Notes: a model not told the origin generated them from the letters alone. DNA of 64,000 bases from Deinococcus depolymerans (GCF_039522025.1 NZ_BAAADB010000031.1:62001-126000); one strand, 5' to 3'; shown: positions 12,879 to 26,376, counted from the first letter of the stretch. Program-made: numbers and translations.

Positions 12879-13177
12879 GCACCCACCGCTGCGGTGCGGG
12901 TGACGTCGTACACGCTGAGGACGTTCCCGGACCCGGTGAAGGTCGCCGAGCGGAGCAGGCGGAACTGCACCGGGGGGCGGGCCGTGAACAGCGGTGTGCC
13001 GCCGGGCCCGGCCAGCAGCGTGCCCGCGCGCTCCAGCAGCGAGAGCGTATGGTGGCCGAACCTGTCGTCGGCGTGGTCGTCGGGGTGCTGGTACTCGAAC
13101 AGCGGCGCGAGGGTCCGGCCAGCGTCCTCGTAGCGGCCGTCCAGCGTGACGAAATGACAGACGATCAGTGGGCGCAT
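12875..13177 (-). CDS. Short RibD/DHFR-domain protein, apparently truncated
   Basis: 100 residues. The first part (MRPLIVCHFVTLDGRYED) is clearly related to the 180-residue DHFR-like protein at 9537-10079 (MRPLIVTEFVSLDGVYEE). After about residue 60 the similarity fades and the conserved GSG...LVDELRL half is missing. It could be a functional short paralogue or a decaying copy; the open frame, SD (GAGGTG) and ATGA overlap with the peptidase S51 gene suggest it is still translated. Confidence 0.6.
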   Translation of the reverse strand: MRPLIVCHFVTLDGRYEDAGRTLAPLFEYQHPDDHADDRFGHHTLSLLERAGTLLAGPGGTPLFTARPPVQFRLLRSATFTGSGNVLSVYDVTRTAAVGA

Positions 13178-13195
13178 GCGGGGGCACCTCGAGAG

Positions 13196-13606
13196 TCAGG
13201 GGCGGGCGGTGATCTGCTGCACGGTCCAGCCGTTCCCGTCCGGGTCCTGGAAGGAGAGGAAGCCCACGAAGTTCAGGTCGTCGTCGGGCGTGGCGGGCCG
13301 CGGGGCCGGGCCGTCCATGACCCGGATGTCACCTGCGGGAACACCACGGGCGAGCAGTTCGGCGTGCGCGGCGCGCAGGTCGTTCACGACGAGCTGCATG
13401 CCCCGGAGGGTGCCGGGCGGCATGGGCCGCAGCGCCGAGCCGATCACCACGCTGCACCCCGACCCGCGCGGCGTGAACTGGATGATGCGCTGACCGCCGC
13501 GCACGGTGTCGTGGTCGACGTGAAAGCCCAGCCCGTCGGCGTAGAAGGTGCGGGCGCGGTCCAGGTCCGTGACGGGCACCACGATGACTTCCAGCGTCCA
13601 GTTCAT
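13196..13606 (-). CDS. VOC family protein
   Basis: 136 residues, one VOC domain: EVIVVPVTDLDRARTFYADGLGF at the start and FQDPDGNGWTVQQI at the end, the typical first-strand and last-strand motifs. The final Glu ligand of glyoxalase I-type enzymes is replaced (TVQQ). Its start overlaps the stop of the next VOC gene upstream (ATGA). Third of three adjacent VOC genes read in the same direction; function unknown. Confidence 0.8.
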   Translation of the reverse strand: MNWTLEVIVVPVTDLDRARTFYADGLGFHVDHDTVRGGQRIIQFTPRGSGCSVVIGSALRPMPPGTLRGMQLVVNDLRAAHAELLARGVPAGDIRVMDGPAPRPATPDDDLNFVGFLSFQDPDGNGWTVQQITARP

Positions 13607-13977
13607 GCGGGGAGGTTCACCTGCCAGGACACGCCGTGCGGATCGTTCAGCCACGCGAAGCGGGTGCTGAAGCCGGCGTCGCCGGGGGGCATCAGGTACT
13701 CGCCGCCTGCCCCGAGGGCGGCGCACACCCGGTCGAATTCCTCGCGGGAGTCGCAGTCGAGGAACAGCGACGTGGACGGCGTGAACGTGAACGCGTGCGG
13801 GAGGGGCGAGTCGGTGACGCGCACGCGCTGCCCGCTCAGGTCCAGCCCGGCCAGCTGCACGCAACCTTCGGGGGTGTCCTGGCGGTGCAGGAGGTGCGCC
13901 CCGGGCAGGGTGAGGGACAGGTCCAGGGCGCGGGCAGGCGGCCCCTGGAACATCAGGAAGGGCGTGACGGCGCGCAT
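13603..13977 (-). CDS. VOC family protein (PhnB-like)
   Basis: 124 residues in a VOC fold: a first half of TPFLMFQGPPARALDLSLTLPGAH and an end of FAWLNDPHGVSWQVNLPA, both typical of PhnB-like proteins. It lies between two other VOC genes, with four-base overlaps on both sides. No metal-binding set is obvious. Confidence 0.8.
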   Translation of the reverse strand: MRAVTPFLMFQGPPARALDLSLTLPGAHLLHRQDTPEGCVQLAGLDLSGQRVRVTDSPLPHAFTFTPSTSLFLDCDSREEFDRVCAALGAGGEYLMPPGDAGFSTRFAWLNDPHGVSWQVNLPA

Positions 13978-14399
13978 CAGTCCTGGCCGTTCGTCTGGGA
14001 TTGCGGGAGGACGTTCATCATCCAGTGGTGCCCGTAGCGGTCGGTGAGCTGCCCGAACGTGCCGCCCCAGAACGAGGGGCTCAGGGGGTGGGTGACCGCG
14101 CCGCCCTGCGCGAGGGCATCGAAGACCTGCCGGGCGTGTTCCGGGTCGTGACTGGTCAGCGCCAGGGTCACGCTGTGGGTGCGGCCCACGTCCTCCTGCA
14201 TGTCCGAGGCGTTCAGGGTCAGGGGGCCGCTGCTGAGGCTGCCGTGCAGGATGTGGTTCTGCATGTGCGCCGGGATCTGCGCGGCGACCGGGGAGTCCGC
14301 GACGGTCATCAGTTCGAGGGTGCCGCCCAGGCAGGACTGGTAGAACTCCAGGGCCTCGCGGGCCTGGCCACCAAAGCCGAGGTAGGGGTGCAGGTGCAT
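13977..14399 (-). CDS. VOC family protein (PhnB-like)
   Basis: 140 residues, SD GGGAGG seven bases upstream. HPYLGFGGQAREALEFYQSCLGG and FGQLTDRYGHHWMMNVLP are the standard PhnB/3-demethylubiquinone methyltransferase-like signatures. First gene of a tightly packed minus-strand run (three VOC genes, short DHFR-domain gene, peptidase S51, probably also the two genes beyond). Such PhnB proteins are mostly uncharacterised. Confidence 0.82.
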   Translation of the reverse strand: MHLHPYLGFGGQAREALEFYQSCLGGTLELMTVADSPVAAQIPAHMQNHILHGSLSSGPLTLNASDMQEDVGRTHSVTLALTSHDPEHARQVFDALAQGGAVTHPLSPSFWGGTFGQLTDRYGHHWMMNVLPQSQTNGQD

Positions 14400-14547
14400 G
14401 GGTGACCTCCCGGCGGGAGGGTTCCCGCCTGAATGTGGCGAATCTGACGATGTGCGCTTAGCTTAAAACAGAACAGCCCACCACTGCAAGTCCCGACAGC
14501 GGAACGGGAGAGAGGTCCGCCCCCTCCCCCGCTGCACGGCCCCGCCG

Positions 14548-15618
14548 CTACTTCAGGATGCCGCGTGCCACGAAGGCCGCCTTCACGGTGGCGGCCGCCT
14601 GGGCGCCGTACATGGCCTGCGCGGTGTCCACGGTGTGCTGCGCCGCCGCCGCGAAACTGGTGTCGGGCGCGAACCGGAACTGCGCGTTGATGATGATCCG
14701 GTCAGCCCTGCGGACATCCTTCAGGCCCTGGCGGATGTCCCACAGGGCGCGGGACCAGATCTCGCCGTCGGCGTGGACCTCGCCCACCACGGCCTCGGGG
14801 TAGTGCTTGTCCGTATCGGTGCGGCGCAGGCAGTGCGGCGTGGCCGTGGTGTAGCTCACGGCGTCCCAGTCGGCAATGCAGGTGATGGGCGCGCGGATGG
14901 GCGCACCGTTCGCCCCTGCCACGGCCTCCCCGACTGTCAGCGCCAGGTAGTCCCCGAAGGCCTCGCCGATGCTCCCGGCTTCCAGGCTGCTGCCGAAGCC
15001 CGGCACCTGCGCGGCGTGCACGGCGTGCCCGTACTCGTGCACGATCACCTCGCCGTCCTCGGCGTCGTCCACGCCGCCCTTGCCCAGGCGGATGATGTCC
15101 GGCTGGTCGTTCTGGTACGAGTTGTCAATCCCGTACTGGCTGACCTTCAGCGCCTGCTGGCGCCTGTTCACGGGCCGCAGCTCACTGCCGAACCCCAGCG
15201 ACTGGAGGTACTTCTGCGCCTCGGTCACCCAGTAGTACGCCATGACCTGCTCGAAGCCGTCCTGGTCCCGCGTGAAGTTGAACGGTCCGCTGCCGTACAC
15301 GGGCGTGCCGGTCTCGCTGACGACCTTCGCGTAGTCGCCGCTCAGGTAGCCGCTGCCGTCGAGGTTCGTCAGGGTGACGGGGTAGTACGCGCTGGCGGGC
15401 ACGGCGGCCGCGCTGTCCTTCGCGTCGGTCAGGGCCTGGTTCCCGGTGGTCTGCACGGGGTTGGGCAGGAACGCCCGGGCGGCCACCGAGGTCAGGCCCG
15501 TGGCGGGCTTGCCGGTCCCGCCCTGCGCGCCCAGCCTGCCGCCCGGCGCCTGGCCGCACGCCGCCAGCAGTGAGAGGCTCAGCAGTCCCGTCAGGGCCAT
15601 CCGGTTCTTGAATTTCAT
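14548..15618 (-). CDS. M36 (fungalysin)-like zinc metallopeptidase lipoprotein
   Basis: 356 residues. A lipoprotein signal with lipobox LLAAC (Cys21) directs it to the cell envelope. The zinc site is VIVHEYGHAVH (HExxH) with the third ligand in GSIGEAFGDY about 30 residues later, the M36/M4-like arrangement. There is no long FTP/PepSY propeptide, so it is a compact member. Upstream is a 148-base gap in which I see nothing but the SD region of the VOC gene; downstream is the aldo/keto reductase gene on the same strand, 51 bases away. Confidence 0.82.
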   Translation of the reverse strand: MKFKNRMALTGLLSLSLLAACGQAPGGRLGAQGGTGKPATGLTSVAARAFLPNPVQTTGNQALTDAKDSAAAVPASAYYPVTLTNLDGSGYLSGDYAKVVSETGTPVYGSGPFNFTRDQDGFEQVMAYYWVTEAQKYLQSLGFGSELRPVNRRQQALKVSQYGIDNSYQNDQPDIIRLGKGGVDDAEDGEVIVHEYGHAVHAAQVPGFGSSLEAGSIGEAFGDYLALTVGEAVAGANGAPIRAPITCIADWDAVSYTTATPHCLRRTDTDKHYPEAVVGEVHADGEIWSRALWDIRQGLKDVRRADRIIINAQFRFAPDTSFAAAAQHTVDTAQAMYGAQAAATVKAAFVARGILK

Positions 15619-15669
15619 GATGAGGACAGTCTACTCCGCCTCCCCGGTCGGGAGGCGGGACGGGCGCGG

Positions 15670-16497
15670 TCAGTCCCAGACGGGCCGGGCACTCTCGGGG
15701 TTGGCGATCCGGGCGGACTCGCCCTGCTCCAGGCCGGCGATACGCTCCATGTCCTGGGGGGTCAGGCGCAGGGTCAGGGCGCCCAGGTTGCTCTGGAGGT
15801 TCTTGCGTTTGGTGCTGGACGGAATCACCGAGTACTCCTGCGCGAGCGCCCAGGCGAGCGCCACCTGCGCGGGCGTGGCGCGGTGCGCGCGGGCGATGTC
15901 CTGCATGACCGGGTCGTCCATGACCTTCCCGACCGCCAGCGTCATGTACGACGTCAGGTGAATGCCCTCGCCCCGCGCGAATTCCGCCAGGCGGCGGTTC
16001 TGGAGGTACGGGTGGATCTCGACCTGGTTGGTGGCGATGGGCACGTCACCCAGGATGGCGCGCGCCTGTTTCAGGCCCTCGATGTTGAAGTTCGACACGC
16101 CGATCTGCCGGGTCAGGCCCTGATCCAGCGCGTCCGCCAGGGCTTTGAGGTACTCCTCGGGTTTCACCGGACCGTTCGGGACGGGCCAGTGGATCAGGGT
16201 CAGGTCGACCGCTTCCACGCCCAGTTTCTCCACGCTGTCCTGCAGGCTGGCGACCAGACTGCTGCGGCCGTAGTTGTCGGGCTTGATCTTGGTGGTCAGG
16301 AAGAGTTCGTCGCGGTGGAGGCCGCTCTCGGCCAGCACCTCGCCGATCTCAGCCTCGTTGCCGTAGCCCTGCGCAGTGTCGATGGCACGGTAGCCCACGT
16401 CCAGCGCGTCGCGCACGGAATCCATCACGACCTGATCCTTCAGGCGGAACGTGCCCAGGCCGAACTTCGGAACGGAACCAAACTTGTCGGTGCTCAT
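15670..16497 (-). CDS. Aldo/keto reductase
   Basis: 275 residues from MSTDKFG; a start three codons earlier is also possible. All four catalytic residues of the AKR family are visible: Asp in [11 protein letters not shown], Tyr five residues on, Lys in LTTKIKP and His in LIHWPVP. The C-terminal cofactor loop [15 protein letters not shown] indicates NADPH preference. A (beta/alpha)8 barrel reducing aldehydes or keto sugars; closest in style to bacterial 2,5-diketogluconate reductase-type proteins. Confidence 0.9.
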   Translation of the reverse strand: MSTDKFGSVPKFGLGTFRLKDQVVMDSVRDALDVGYRAIDTAQGYGNEAEIGEVLAESGLHRDELFLTTKIKPDNYGRSSLVASLQDSVEKLGVEAVDLTLIHWPVPNGPVKPEEYLKALADALDQGLTRQIGVSNFNIEGLKQARAILGDVPIATNQVEIHPYLQNRRLAEFARGEGIHLTSYMTLAVGKVMDDPVMQDIARAHRATPAQVALAWALAQEYSVIPSSTKRKNLQSNLGALTLRLTPQDMERIAGLEQGESARIANPESARPVWD

Positions 16498-16579
16498 ATG
16501 GCGCACTATCCACCCGCGCGGGCCGGGAACTCAAGGTGTGTGCCGCGTGCATGAAGGGAGGGTGGCTGCCACCCCCCGG

Positions 16580-16780
16580 TCAACGGGTCCGCAGCTGCCA
16601 CAGCAGCCGCAGCGCAGACAGCACCCCCCCCACGACACTGACGGCGTCCCGGCGCAGCAGCAGCCCGGCCAGCAGCGCCAGCGGCCCGACCAGCCAGCTG
16701 CACAGGCGCACCCACGTCCGCCACGACACCTCGACGCCGAAAGGCACCTCGAACAGCACGTCGGTCAGCCGGTCCCACAT
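16580..16780 (-). CDS. Small putative membrane protein, hypothetical
   Basis: 66 residues beginning [16 protein letters not shown], in a frame that continues without stops into the antisense of pnp, so only the part from 16780 is proposed. It has two hydrophobic stretches ([14 protein letters not shown] and [13 protein letters not shown]) with basic ends, unlike the Ala/Arg/Gly-rich text of shadow frames. No SD is convincing. It fills the gap between the aldo/keto reductase and pnp, divergent from pnp. Not recognised. Confidence 0.45.
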   Translation of the reverse strand: MWDRLTDVLFEVPFGVEVSWRTWVRLCSWLVGPLALLAGLLLRRDAVSVVGGVLSALRLLWQLRTR

Positions 16781-16867
16781 GCCGGGCAGTACGCAGCGGC
16801 GGGCGGCCGGGTTGCACGGTCCTCCCGCCCCGGTGCTCGCGTGTCCGGGCGGGATAGACTGACCGTT

Positions 16868-19030
<2,163 letters not shown>

Positions 19031-19033
<3 letters not shown>

Positions 19034-19170
19034 TACGGACTCCGATTGAATGGGCTGGAAAGCCCGCTGGGTCCGAGCGAAGCGAGTGGGAGCAACACGG
19101 GTTCCGGACGTGGAGCCGGCAATCCGGTGAAGTTCCGGATTGTTGGCGAAACAAACGGCAGTCCGTATGA
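19031..19170 (+). repeat. MITE-like repeat copy, well preserved, TGA/TGA flanks
   Basis: A 134-bp core between two TGA triplets (19031-19033, which is the pnp stop, and 19168-19170). It starts TACGGACTCCGATTG and ends CAAACGGCAGTCCGTA, imperfect inverted ends. It contains stem 1 (GGGCT/AGCCC) and stem 2 (CAATCCGG/CCGGATTG). Confidence 0.9.
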
Positions 19171-19210
19171 GGGTCACTGCGGTTCATGGTTGAAAGTTGA
19201 TGGTTGATGG

Positions 19211-19240
19211 ACGGGGGGCTGCGGCTCCCCGTTTCTTCTG
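19211..19240 (+). terminator. Possible terminator between two repeat copies
   Basis: ACGGGG (19211-19216) pairs with CCCCGT (19227-19232) and is followed by TTCTTCTGTT. It would serve pnp. Confidence 0.5.
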
Positions 19241-19258
19241 TTGCACGCCTCTGCCGTT

Positions 19259-19397
19259 TCATACGGACTCCGATTGAATGGGCTGCAAAGCCCGTTCAAT
19301 CCGAGCGAAGCGAGTGGGAGCAAAACGGGTTCCGGACGTGGAGTCGGCAATCCGGTGAAGTTCCGGATTGTAGGCGAAACAAACGGAATCCGTATCA
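19259..19397 (+). repeat. MITE-like repeat copy, well preserved, TCA/TCA flanks
   Basis: A 133-bp core between TCA at 19259-19261 and TCA at 19395-19397. The right TCA is the stop codon (TGA, minus strand) of the small membrane protein gene. Stem 1 is extended (TTGAA.GGGCT / AGCCC.TTCAA); stem 2 is CAATCCGG/CCGGATTG. Confidence 0.9.
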
Positions 19398-19634
19398 GCG
19401 TTTCAGCAGGCGGCCCAGGACCAGCGCCGTGCCGGCCGAACCGGCCAGCAGCACGGCCAGCAGGGCGGAGATGGGCGCGCCCTGGGTCAGCAGCACGCCC
19501 AGCAGCGCGAAGGTCAGCAGTTCTCCGGCCACGCCTGCCCAGGAGACGCGCGGCAGGGTGCGGCCCAGCAGGGTCACGCTGCCGAAGGACAGGGCGGCGG
19601 CCAGCAACGTGATCAGCCAGTGCAGGAGGCTCAT
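19395..19634 (-). CDS. Small integral membrane protein, hypothetical
   Basis: 79 residues. TACACT lies six bases upstream of the ATG on the minus strand, a leaderless start that supports reality. Three hydrophobic stretches span nearly the whole protein (ITLLAAALSFGSVTLLG, GELLTFALLGVLL, ISALLAVLLAGSAGTALVL) and the end is KR-rich. No family recognised. Its stop codon is provided by the right flank of the repeat copy next to it. Confidence 0.65.
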   Translation of the reverse strand: MSLLHWLITLLAAALSFGSVTLLGRTLPRVSWAGVAGELLTFALLGVLLTQGAPISALLAVLLAGSAGTALVLGRLLKR

Positions 19635-19681
19635 GCCTTCAGTGTAGGCCCGTCCCTCCCGGCCGCGGGGGCGCGTTCCGG

Positions 19682-22048
19682 TCAGTCGAGCGGAGTGATC
19701 TCGTTCACGGGTGCGTCCGGGTCGGCGGGCAGCTCGGGGAGTGGCGCCGGGTCGGGGGTGGCGGCGTCGCCGCCGTCCGGGTCCGGCTCAGCGGGCACCG
19801 GGGGCGCTGCAGGCTCCGGCTGCGGCAGCGGTTCGGGTGGGTTCGGGACCGGCACGGTGGGGGTGACCGGCTCGGGGGTGGGTTCGGGCGGCTGCTCGGG
19901 CGGCGGGGTGGCCGGAATGGCGTCCACCGGGTCGGGGGCCGGAGCGGGTTCCGGGGTGGCGGGAACGGGGTCAGGCGCGGCCGGTTCCGGGGTGCCGGAC
20001 GGACGGACGGGCGCGCGACGGCCGAAGAAGCCCCGGTTGCTGCCGCTGCCGTCGCGCGCGACGGGTTCGTTGTCGGCTTCCGTCTCGCGGAAGGCCATGG
20101 TCACCTGCCGCACCACGCGGTACGCGATGCCCGGCGGTTCCCTGAACGGCACGGGCGTCTGCCCGGCCAGCGCCCCGGCGACCGCCTGCTGCCAGATGGG
20201 CGTGGGAATCTCGCCGCTGAACGCCCAGGAGGGCAGCGACCCGCCCTGCTGCCTGCCGACCCAGACGGCCCCGGCGACGGTGGGGGTCACGCCGGCGAAC
20301 CACAGGTCCTTGATGTCGTTGGTGGTGCCGGTCTTCCCGCCCACCTGCCAGCCCGGAATCTGCGCGCGGGCCGCGAGGCCCCCCTGGGCGGGCGTCAGGT
20401 CGTTCACGACGCCGCGCAGCATGTCCAGGCCCAGCCAGGCGGTCTGGGCGTCCCAGACGCGCCGGGGGGTGGGAGCGGGGCGGGTGTACAGCACCTTGCC
20501 GCGTGGGTCCTCGACCCGGCGGACCAGGCTGGGCTCGTAGTACAGGCCGCCGTTGGCGAAGGTGGCGTACGCGGCGGCCATCTGCAACGGGCTGGCTTCC
20601 AGCGTGCCGATGGTCAGGGACAGGCCCCCGTCGGCAGGCGGCGTGAGACCCAGGTCCCGCAGTTTCGCCTCGAAGGTGGGCACGCCGAGTTCCTGCCCGA
20701 TGCGCACCGTGGGCAGGTTCAGGCTGTGGTCCAGCGAGTAGCGCATGGTGACGTACCGGCCGGTCCAGCGGCGGTCGTAGTTCATGGGCTGGTAGTCACC
20801 CTGGATCGGGGCGTCGAGGACCGTGTCGCTCTGCTTCCAGCCTTTTTGCAGCGCCAGGGTGTACAGCAGCGGCTTGATGGAACTGCCCACCTGCCGGCGG
20901 GCCTGCGTGGCGTTGTTCCAGTCGCTGGGCCGCCCGTCCGTGAGTTTCTGCCCGACCAGCGCCAGGACCTCGCCGCTGTCCGGCCGGACAAGCGCGACGC
21001 CCAGCGTCGCCCCGCCGGGCAGGTCCGCGTCGCGGCTGGCCTGCTCGGCGGCGGCCTGCGCGGCGGCGCTCATGCCGGTGTAGATCTTCCCGCCGCCGTA
21101 CAGGGCCTTGCGGCCGATGACGGGCAGCAGTTCCTTCTCGACGGCCTGCAGGTAGAACTGGTTCGGGTAGCGGCGCACCCCTTCGAGCAGGTTCAGGTTC
21201 TCGCCGGGCCGCGAGGGGCGTTCCAGCGTCGCCGAGCGGAGGGTGCCGTCGTCGTTCCAGCCGAGGCGCCATCCGGCCGGGTAGATCGGGGTTTTCCAGG
21301 CGGCGTTCGCCTCGGCCTGCGTGATCTTGCCGTCCTCGACCATGCGGGAGAGCAGGTCCTTCATCAGGGGGCGGTACGCCTTGAAGGACCTGTACCGGCG
21401 GTTCGGGGCGGGAATGATGGTGGCGAGGTACACGCTCTCAGCGAGGTTCAGTTCGCGGGCGTCCTTGCGGAAGTACGCGTGGGCCGCGCCGCCCGCCCCG
21501 ATGATGTCGCTGCTGCCCCCGTCTCCCCAGTAGATGACGTTCAGGTACGCGTTCAGGATCTGGTCCTTGTTGAAGTTGCGTTCCAGCTGGTAGGCCAGGA
21601 CCGCCTCCTTGAACTTGCGTTCCGGGGTGCGGGCGCCCTGCAGGTCGGCGAGCAGGGTGTTCTTCACGACCTGCTGCGTGATGGAGCTGCCGCCCTCGAG
21701 GTCGTTCTGCAGCACGCCCTTGACCACCCCGCGCGCGATCCCGATCAGGTCGACGCCGCCGTGCTGGTAGAAGCGGCGGTCCTCGCTGGTCACCACGGCC
21801 TTCTGCAGCCACGGGCTGATCTGCGAGGCTTTCAGCAGGTTGCGGTTCACGCTGCCGCCGCTGCTGAGGCTGGGTGACAGGGTGCCCACCAGACTGCCCG
21901 CCCGGTCGTACACGCGGGTCTGCCCGCTGTACTCCAGCACGTCGAGGTCCGACACGCTGGGCAGGTCGCGCCCCCACGCGAACCACGCGCTTCCCGCGCC
22001 CGCCGCGACCACCAGCACCACGCCACCCAGCACACCCGAGACCTTCAT
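19682..22048 (-). CDS. Class A penicillin-binding protein (transglycosylase/transpeptidase)
   Basis: 788 residues. The start is the ATG seven bases after TACAGT; a GTG three codons earlier overlaps that hexamer. One N-terminal membrane helix (about residues 5-25). A GT51 glycosyltransferase domain follows (catalytic Glu in [25 protein letters not shown]). The transpeptidase has SxxK (GSSIKPLL), SxN (HSLNLP) and KTG (GGKTGTTND). After about residue 660 comes a long tail of Pro, Glu, Ala and Pro-Asp repeats of over 100 residues, ending in an acidic stretch. The enzyme polymerises and cross-links peptidoglycan in the periplasm. The tail is probably disordered and may span or contact the cell wall; that is inference. 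Confidence 0.93.
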   Translation of the reverse strand: MKVSGVLGGVVLVVAAGAGSAWFAWGRDLPSVSDLDVLEYSGQTRVYDRAGSLVGTLSPSLSSGGSVNRNLLKASQISPWLQKAVVTSEDRRFYQHGGVDLIGIARGVVKGVLQNDLEGGSSITQQVVKNTLLADLQGARTPERKFKEAVLAYQLERNFNKDQILNAYLNVIYWGDGGSSDIIGAGGAAHAYFRKDARELNLAESVYLATIIPAPNRRYRSFKAYRPLMKDLLSRMVEDGKITQAEANAAWKTPIYPAGWRLGWNDDGTLRSATLERPSRPGENLNLLEGVRRYPNQFYLQAVEKELLPVIGRKALYGGGKIYTGMSAAAQAAAEQASRDADLPGGATLGVALVRPDSGEVLALVGQKLTDGRPSDWNNATQARRQVGSSIKPLLYTLALQKGWKQSDTVLDAPIQGDYQPMNYDRRWTGRYVTMRYSLDHSLNLPTVRIGQELGVPTFEAKLRDLGLTPPADGGLSLTIGTLEASPLQMAAAYATFANGGLYYEPSLVRRVEDPRGKVLYTRPAPTPRRVWDAQTAWLGLDMLRGVVNDLTPAQGGLAARAQIPGWQVGGKTGTTNDIKDLWFAGVTPTVAGAVWVGRQQGGSLPSWAFSGEIPTPIWQQAVAGALAGQTPVPFREPPGIAYRVVRQVTMAFRETEADNEPVARDGSGSNRGFFGRRAPVRPSGTPEPAAPDPVPATPEPAPAPDPVDAIPATPPPEQPPEPTPEPVTPTVPVPNPPEPLPQPEPAAPPVPAEPDPDGGDAATPDPAPLPELPADPDAPVNEITPLD

Positions 22049-22270
22049 CCGCTTCACTGTACCGGCCGCCAGTGAGGGCGGACCGGGACGCCGTCACGGT
22101 CGGCCGGGCCGGGCCGCGCCTGAGAGGGGAAAAGGACCGTCATGCGGGGCAGTATGCCGCCGCGGGCCGCTCCCTCACATCCCCCCAAAGCATGAGCGGA
22201 CCTTCAGGAGCGCTCGGGCGCGTGCGGCGCAGGGAACACTTGCCCCGCCGCGCAGCAGGTACCATCGGCG

Positions 22271-23179
<909 letters not shown>

Positions 23180-23182
<3 letters not shown>

Positions 23183-23320
23183 TACGGACTCCGATTGAAT
23201 GCGCTGCAAAGCCCGCTGGGTCCGAGCGAAGCGAGTGGGAGCTGGGCGGGCTGCCAGACGTGGAGCCGGCCATCCGGTGAACTTCCGGATTGTTGGCGAA
23301 ACAAACGGCAGTCCGTATGA
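23180..23320 (+). repeat. MITE-like repeat copy, TGA/TGA flanks
   Basis: A 135-bp core between TGA 23180-23182 (ttcA stop) and TGA 23318-23320. Stem 2 has one mismatch (CCATCCGG/CCGGATTG). The mid-part (GCTGGGCGGGCTGCCAGACG) has drifted from other copies. Confidence 0.88.
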
Positions 23321-23346
23321 GGTCGCCCCGTTGCCCGGTGTGACAG

Positions 23347-23378
23347 CGGGGCCGCGCGCCCTTCAGCGCGTGGCCCCG
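23347..23378 (-). terminator. Terminator-like hairpin after accA
   Basis: CGGGGCC-x-CGCG pairs with CGCG-x-GGCCCCG, 17 bases beyond the accA stop on the minus strand. No U-run is seen. Confidence 0.5.
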
Positions 23379-23394
23379 TCCTGTGGTGTGGGCG

Positions 23395-24353
23395 TCAGGG
23401 CGTCTCGGTGTAGGCGCCCAGGCGGCGGAAGCGCGCGGCGCGGCCGGATTTCAGGGTGGCGGGGTCCTGCGCGGCCAGTTCGCGCAGGTGCCGGGTGACG
23501 GCCTCGCCGACCGCGTGGGCGGCCTGCTGGGGGTTCAGGTGCGCGCCGCCGGCGGGTTCGGGGATGACTTCCTCGACGATCCCGAGTTCCAGCAGGTCCG
23601 GGGCGGTCAGGCGCAGCGCCTCGGCCGCCAGGGGGGCCTTGCTGGCGTCCTTCCAGATGATGCTCGCGGCACCCTCCGGGGAGATCACGGAGTACCACGC
23701 GTTCTCCTGGATCAGCACGCGGTTTCCCACGCCGATGGCGAGCGCGCCGCCCGAGCCGCCCTCGCCGATGACGACGTTCACGACCGGCACGCGCAGGTTC
23801 AGCATGCGGCGGATGCTCTCGGCGATCGCCCAGCCCTGGCCACGTTCCTCGGCTTCCAGGCCGGGGTAGGCGCCCTGGGTGTCCACGAGCGCCACGACGG
23901 GCAGCCCGAACTTGTCCGCGAGGTCCATCAGGCGCACGGCCTTGCGGTAGCCTTCCGGGTTGGCGCTGCCGAAGCGGCGTTTGATCTTGCTTTTCGTGTC
24001 GCGGCCCTTCTGCTGCAGCAGCAGCATGACGGGCACGCCCTGCCAGCGGGCGGGACCGCCGATCAGGGCGGGGTCGTCGCCGTAGCGGCGGTCGCCGTGC
24101 AGTTCCGTGAACTCGGTGCACAGCTGCTCCACGTAGTCGAGCGCGGTGGGGCGGCCGGGAGCGCGGGCCAGTTGCACGCGCTCCCAGCGGGTCGGGTCGG
24201 CCTTCGGGGTGGGGGTGTGGGCGGCGCGCAGGCGGTCCACCTCGGCCCGCAGCGGGGTGATGGCCGCGTCGAGGTTCTGCCCGGTGCGCTGCGCGGTGAC
24301 TTCCAGATCGTGTACGCGCGCCTCGAGTTCCTTCAGGGTGTCGATGCCGGCGG

Positions 24354-24357
<4 letters not shown>
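23395..24357 (-). CDS. accA: Acetyl-CoA carboxylase carboxyltransferase subunit alpha
   Basis: 320 residues from a GTG that overlaps the accD stop (GTGA). An N-terminal coiled coil (about residues 5-45) precedes the carboxyltransferase domain. Diagnostic segments are [25 protein letters not shown] and the oxyanion-forming [12 protein letters not shown]. With AccD it transfers the carboxyl group from carboxybiotin to acetyl-CoA, making malonyl-CoA for fatty acid synthesis. The overlap with accD should help keep the two subunits at a 1:1 ratio. accB and accC are not in the window. Confidence 0.96.
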
Positions 24358-25208
<851 letters not shown>

Positions 25209-25309
25209 GTGGTGAGTCCTCCCGGATATGCATCCTTACCCGCGCATTCTAGTGGCCCCCCGCGCGTCCGGTTGCACCGGGTCCAATGCAGCCCGCCCGG
25301 CGTGGGCGT

Positions 25310-25756
25310 TCAGCGCAGCTTGCTTTTCAGGTAATCGTCCATCTGCGCCAGTTGCAGGTTCAGGTCCTGCTGCAGCGCGTCGACCCGGGCGGTCAGGGCG
25401 GGGACGTCCGCGCCGGCGCCGCGCGCCGCTTCCAGCGCCCGGAACCGTTCGTCCAGGTACGTCTGCAGCTGCGCGAAGCGGCTGCCTTCCTGCTGGTCGA
25501 GGCTGACGCGCAGGGCCTCCATGTCCCGCAGGAGTTTGGCGCTGTCCGCCTGGGCGCGCAGGCCCGTGATTCCCGCCCAGAAGTAGAACACCAGGGTCAG
25601 CAGGGTCGCCACGATCAGCAGGATCAGGCCCATCGGCACGCCCCGGTAGGTCGCGAAGCCCAGGCTCAACGTGTGAGGGAACATCAGGGCGTTGGTGTTC
25701 AGCATGGCGAAGATTGCCAGGAGTGCCAGCGCGATGATCAGGACGATGGTCCGCAT
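25310..25756 (-). CDS. LapA/DUF1049-like membrane protein with coiled coil
   Basis: 148 residues. TACGCT seven bases before the ATG marks a leaderless start and rejects a 21-codon longer frame. Two N-terminal helices (about residues 3-20 and 40-62) surround a short loop with the PHTLSLGF segment typical of LapA (lipopolysaccharide assembly protein A) domain proteins. The rest is a charged alpha-helical coiled coil (about 70-148) presumably in the cytoplasm. A Deinococcus has no LPS, so the function here is unknown. Confidence 0.72.
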   Translation of the reverse strand: MRTIVLIIALALLAIFAMLNTNALMFPHTLSLGFATYRGVPMGLILLIVATLLTLVFYFWAGITGLRAQADSAKLLRDMEALRVSLDQQEGSRFAQLQTYLDERFRALEAARGAGADVPALTARVDALQQDLNLQLAQMDDYLKSKLR

Positions 25757-25894
25757 GCCTGCCAGCGTAACACCGGCCCTCTCATGAAGCGGCCCGTCCC
25801 GGATTGCGGGAACGTTCACGCTCCGGCCGGAACGCCTGCCCCCCAGCCGGCCCCGGTGGTGCGGTTCCGGCCTGCCAGCGTATGCTGCGCTGGT

Positions 25895-26215
25895 ATGTCA
25901 CTCGTCGTTCTGGTCACACTTCCCCCCGAGCGGGCGCATGACCTGGCCCGCATCCTCGTTGCCGAGCACCTCGCCGGATGCGTGAACATCGTGCCGGGCC
26001 TGCAGAGCGTGTACCGCTGGCACGGCGAGGTCGCCGAGGACCCCGAGAGCCTGCTGCTGATCAAGACCAGCGGCGAGCGTTACCCCGACCTCGAGGCGCG
26101 CATCAAGGCGCTGCACCCCTACGAGGTGCCGGAGATCATCGCGCTGCAGTACGACCGCGCCCTGCCGGAATTCCAGAGCTGGCTGCGCGAGGCGCTCAGC
26201 ACCCCGCAGAGGTAG
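25895..26215 (+). CDS. cutA: CutA1 family divalent cation tolerance protein
   Basis: 106 residues. TATGCT (25881-25886) lies eight bases upstream of the ATG. The sequence runs VLVTLPPERAHDLARILVAEHLAGCVNIVPG, YRWHGEVAEDPESLLLIKT and LHPYEVPEIIAL, the full set of CutA1 signatures, including the conserved Cys. CutA1 forms very stable trimers; its role in copper tolerance is debated. A TCA-flanked repeat copy follows 18 bases after the stop. Confidence 0.93.
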   Translation: MSLVVLVTLPPERAHDLARILVAEHLAGCVNIVPGLQSVYRWHGEVAEDPESLLLIKTSGERYPDLEARIKALHPYEVPEIIALQYDRALPEFQSWLREALSTPQR

Positions 26216-26233
26216 GAACAGCCGGCGGTGCGG

Positions 26234-26372
26234 TCATACGGACTCCGATTGAACGGCTTTGTAAGCCATTCAATCCGAGCGAAGCGAGTGGGAGAAAACC
26301 GGGTTCCGGACGTGGAGTTGACAGATCGGTGGTGTTCCGATCTGTTAACGAAACAAACGGCAGTCCGTATCA
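26234..26372 (+). repeat. MITE-like repeat copy, TCA/TCA flanks
   Basis: A 133-bp core between TCA 26234-26236 and TCA 26370-26372. Stem 2 is CAGATCGG/CCGATCTG: compared with the CAATCCGG/CCGGATTG copies, both arms have changed and still pair perfectly. Confidence 0.9.
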
Positions 26373-26376
26373 GACA

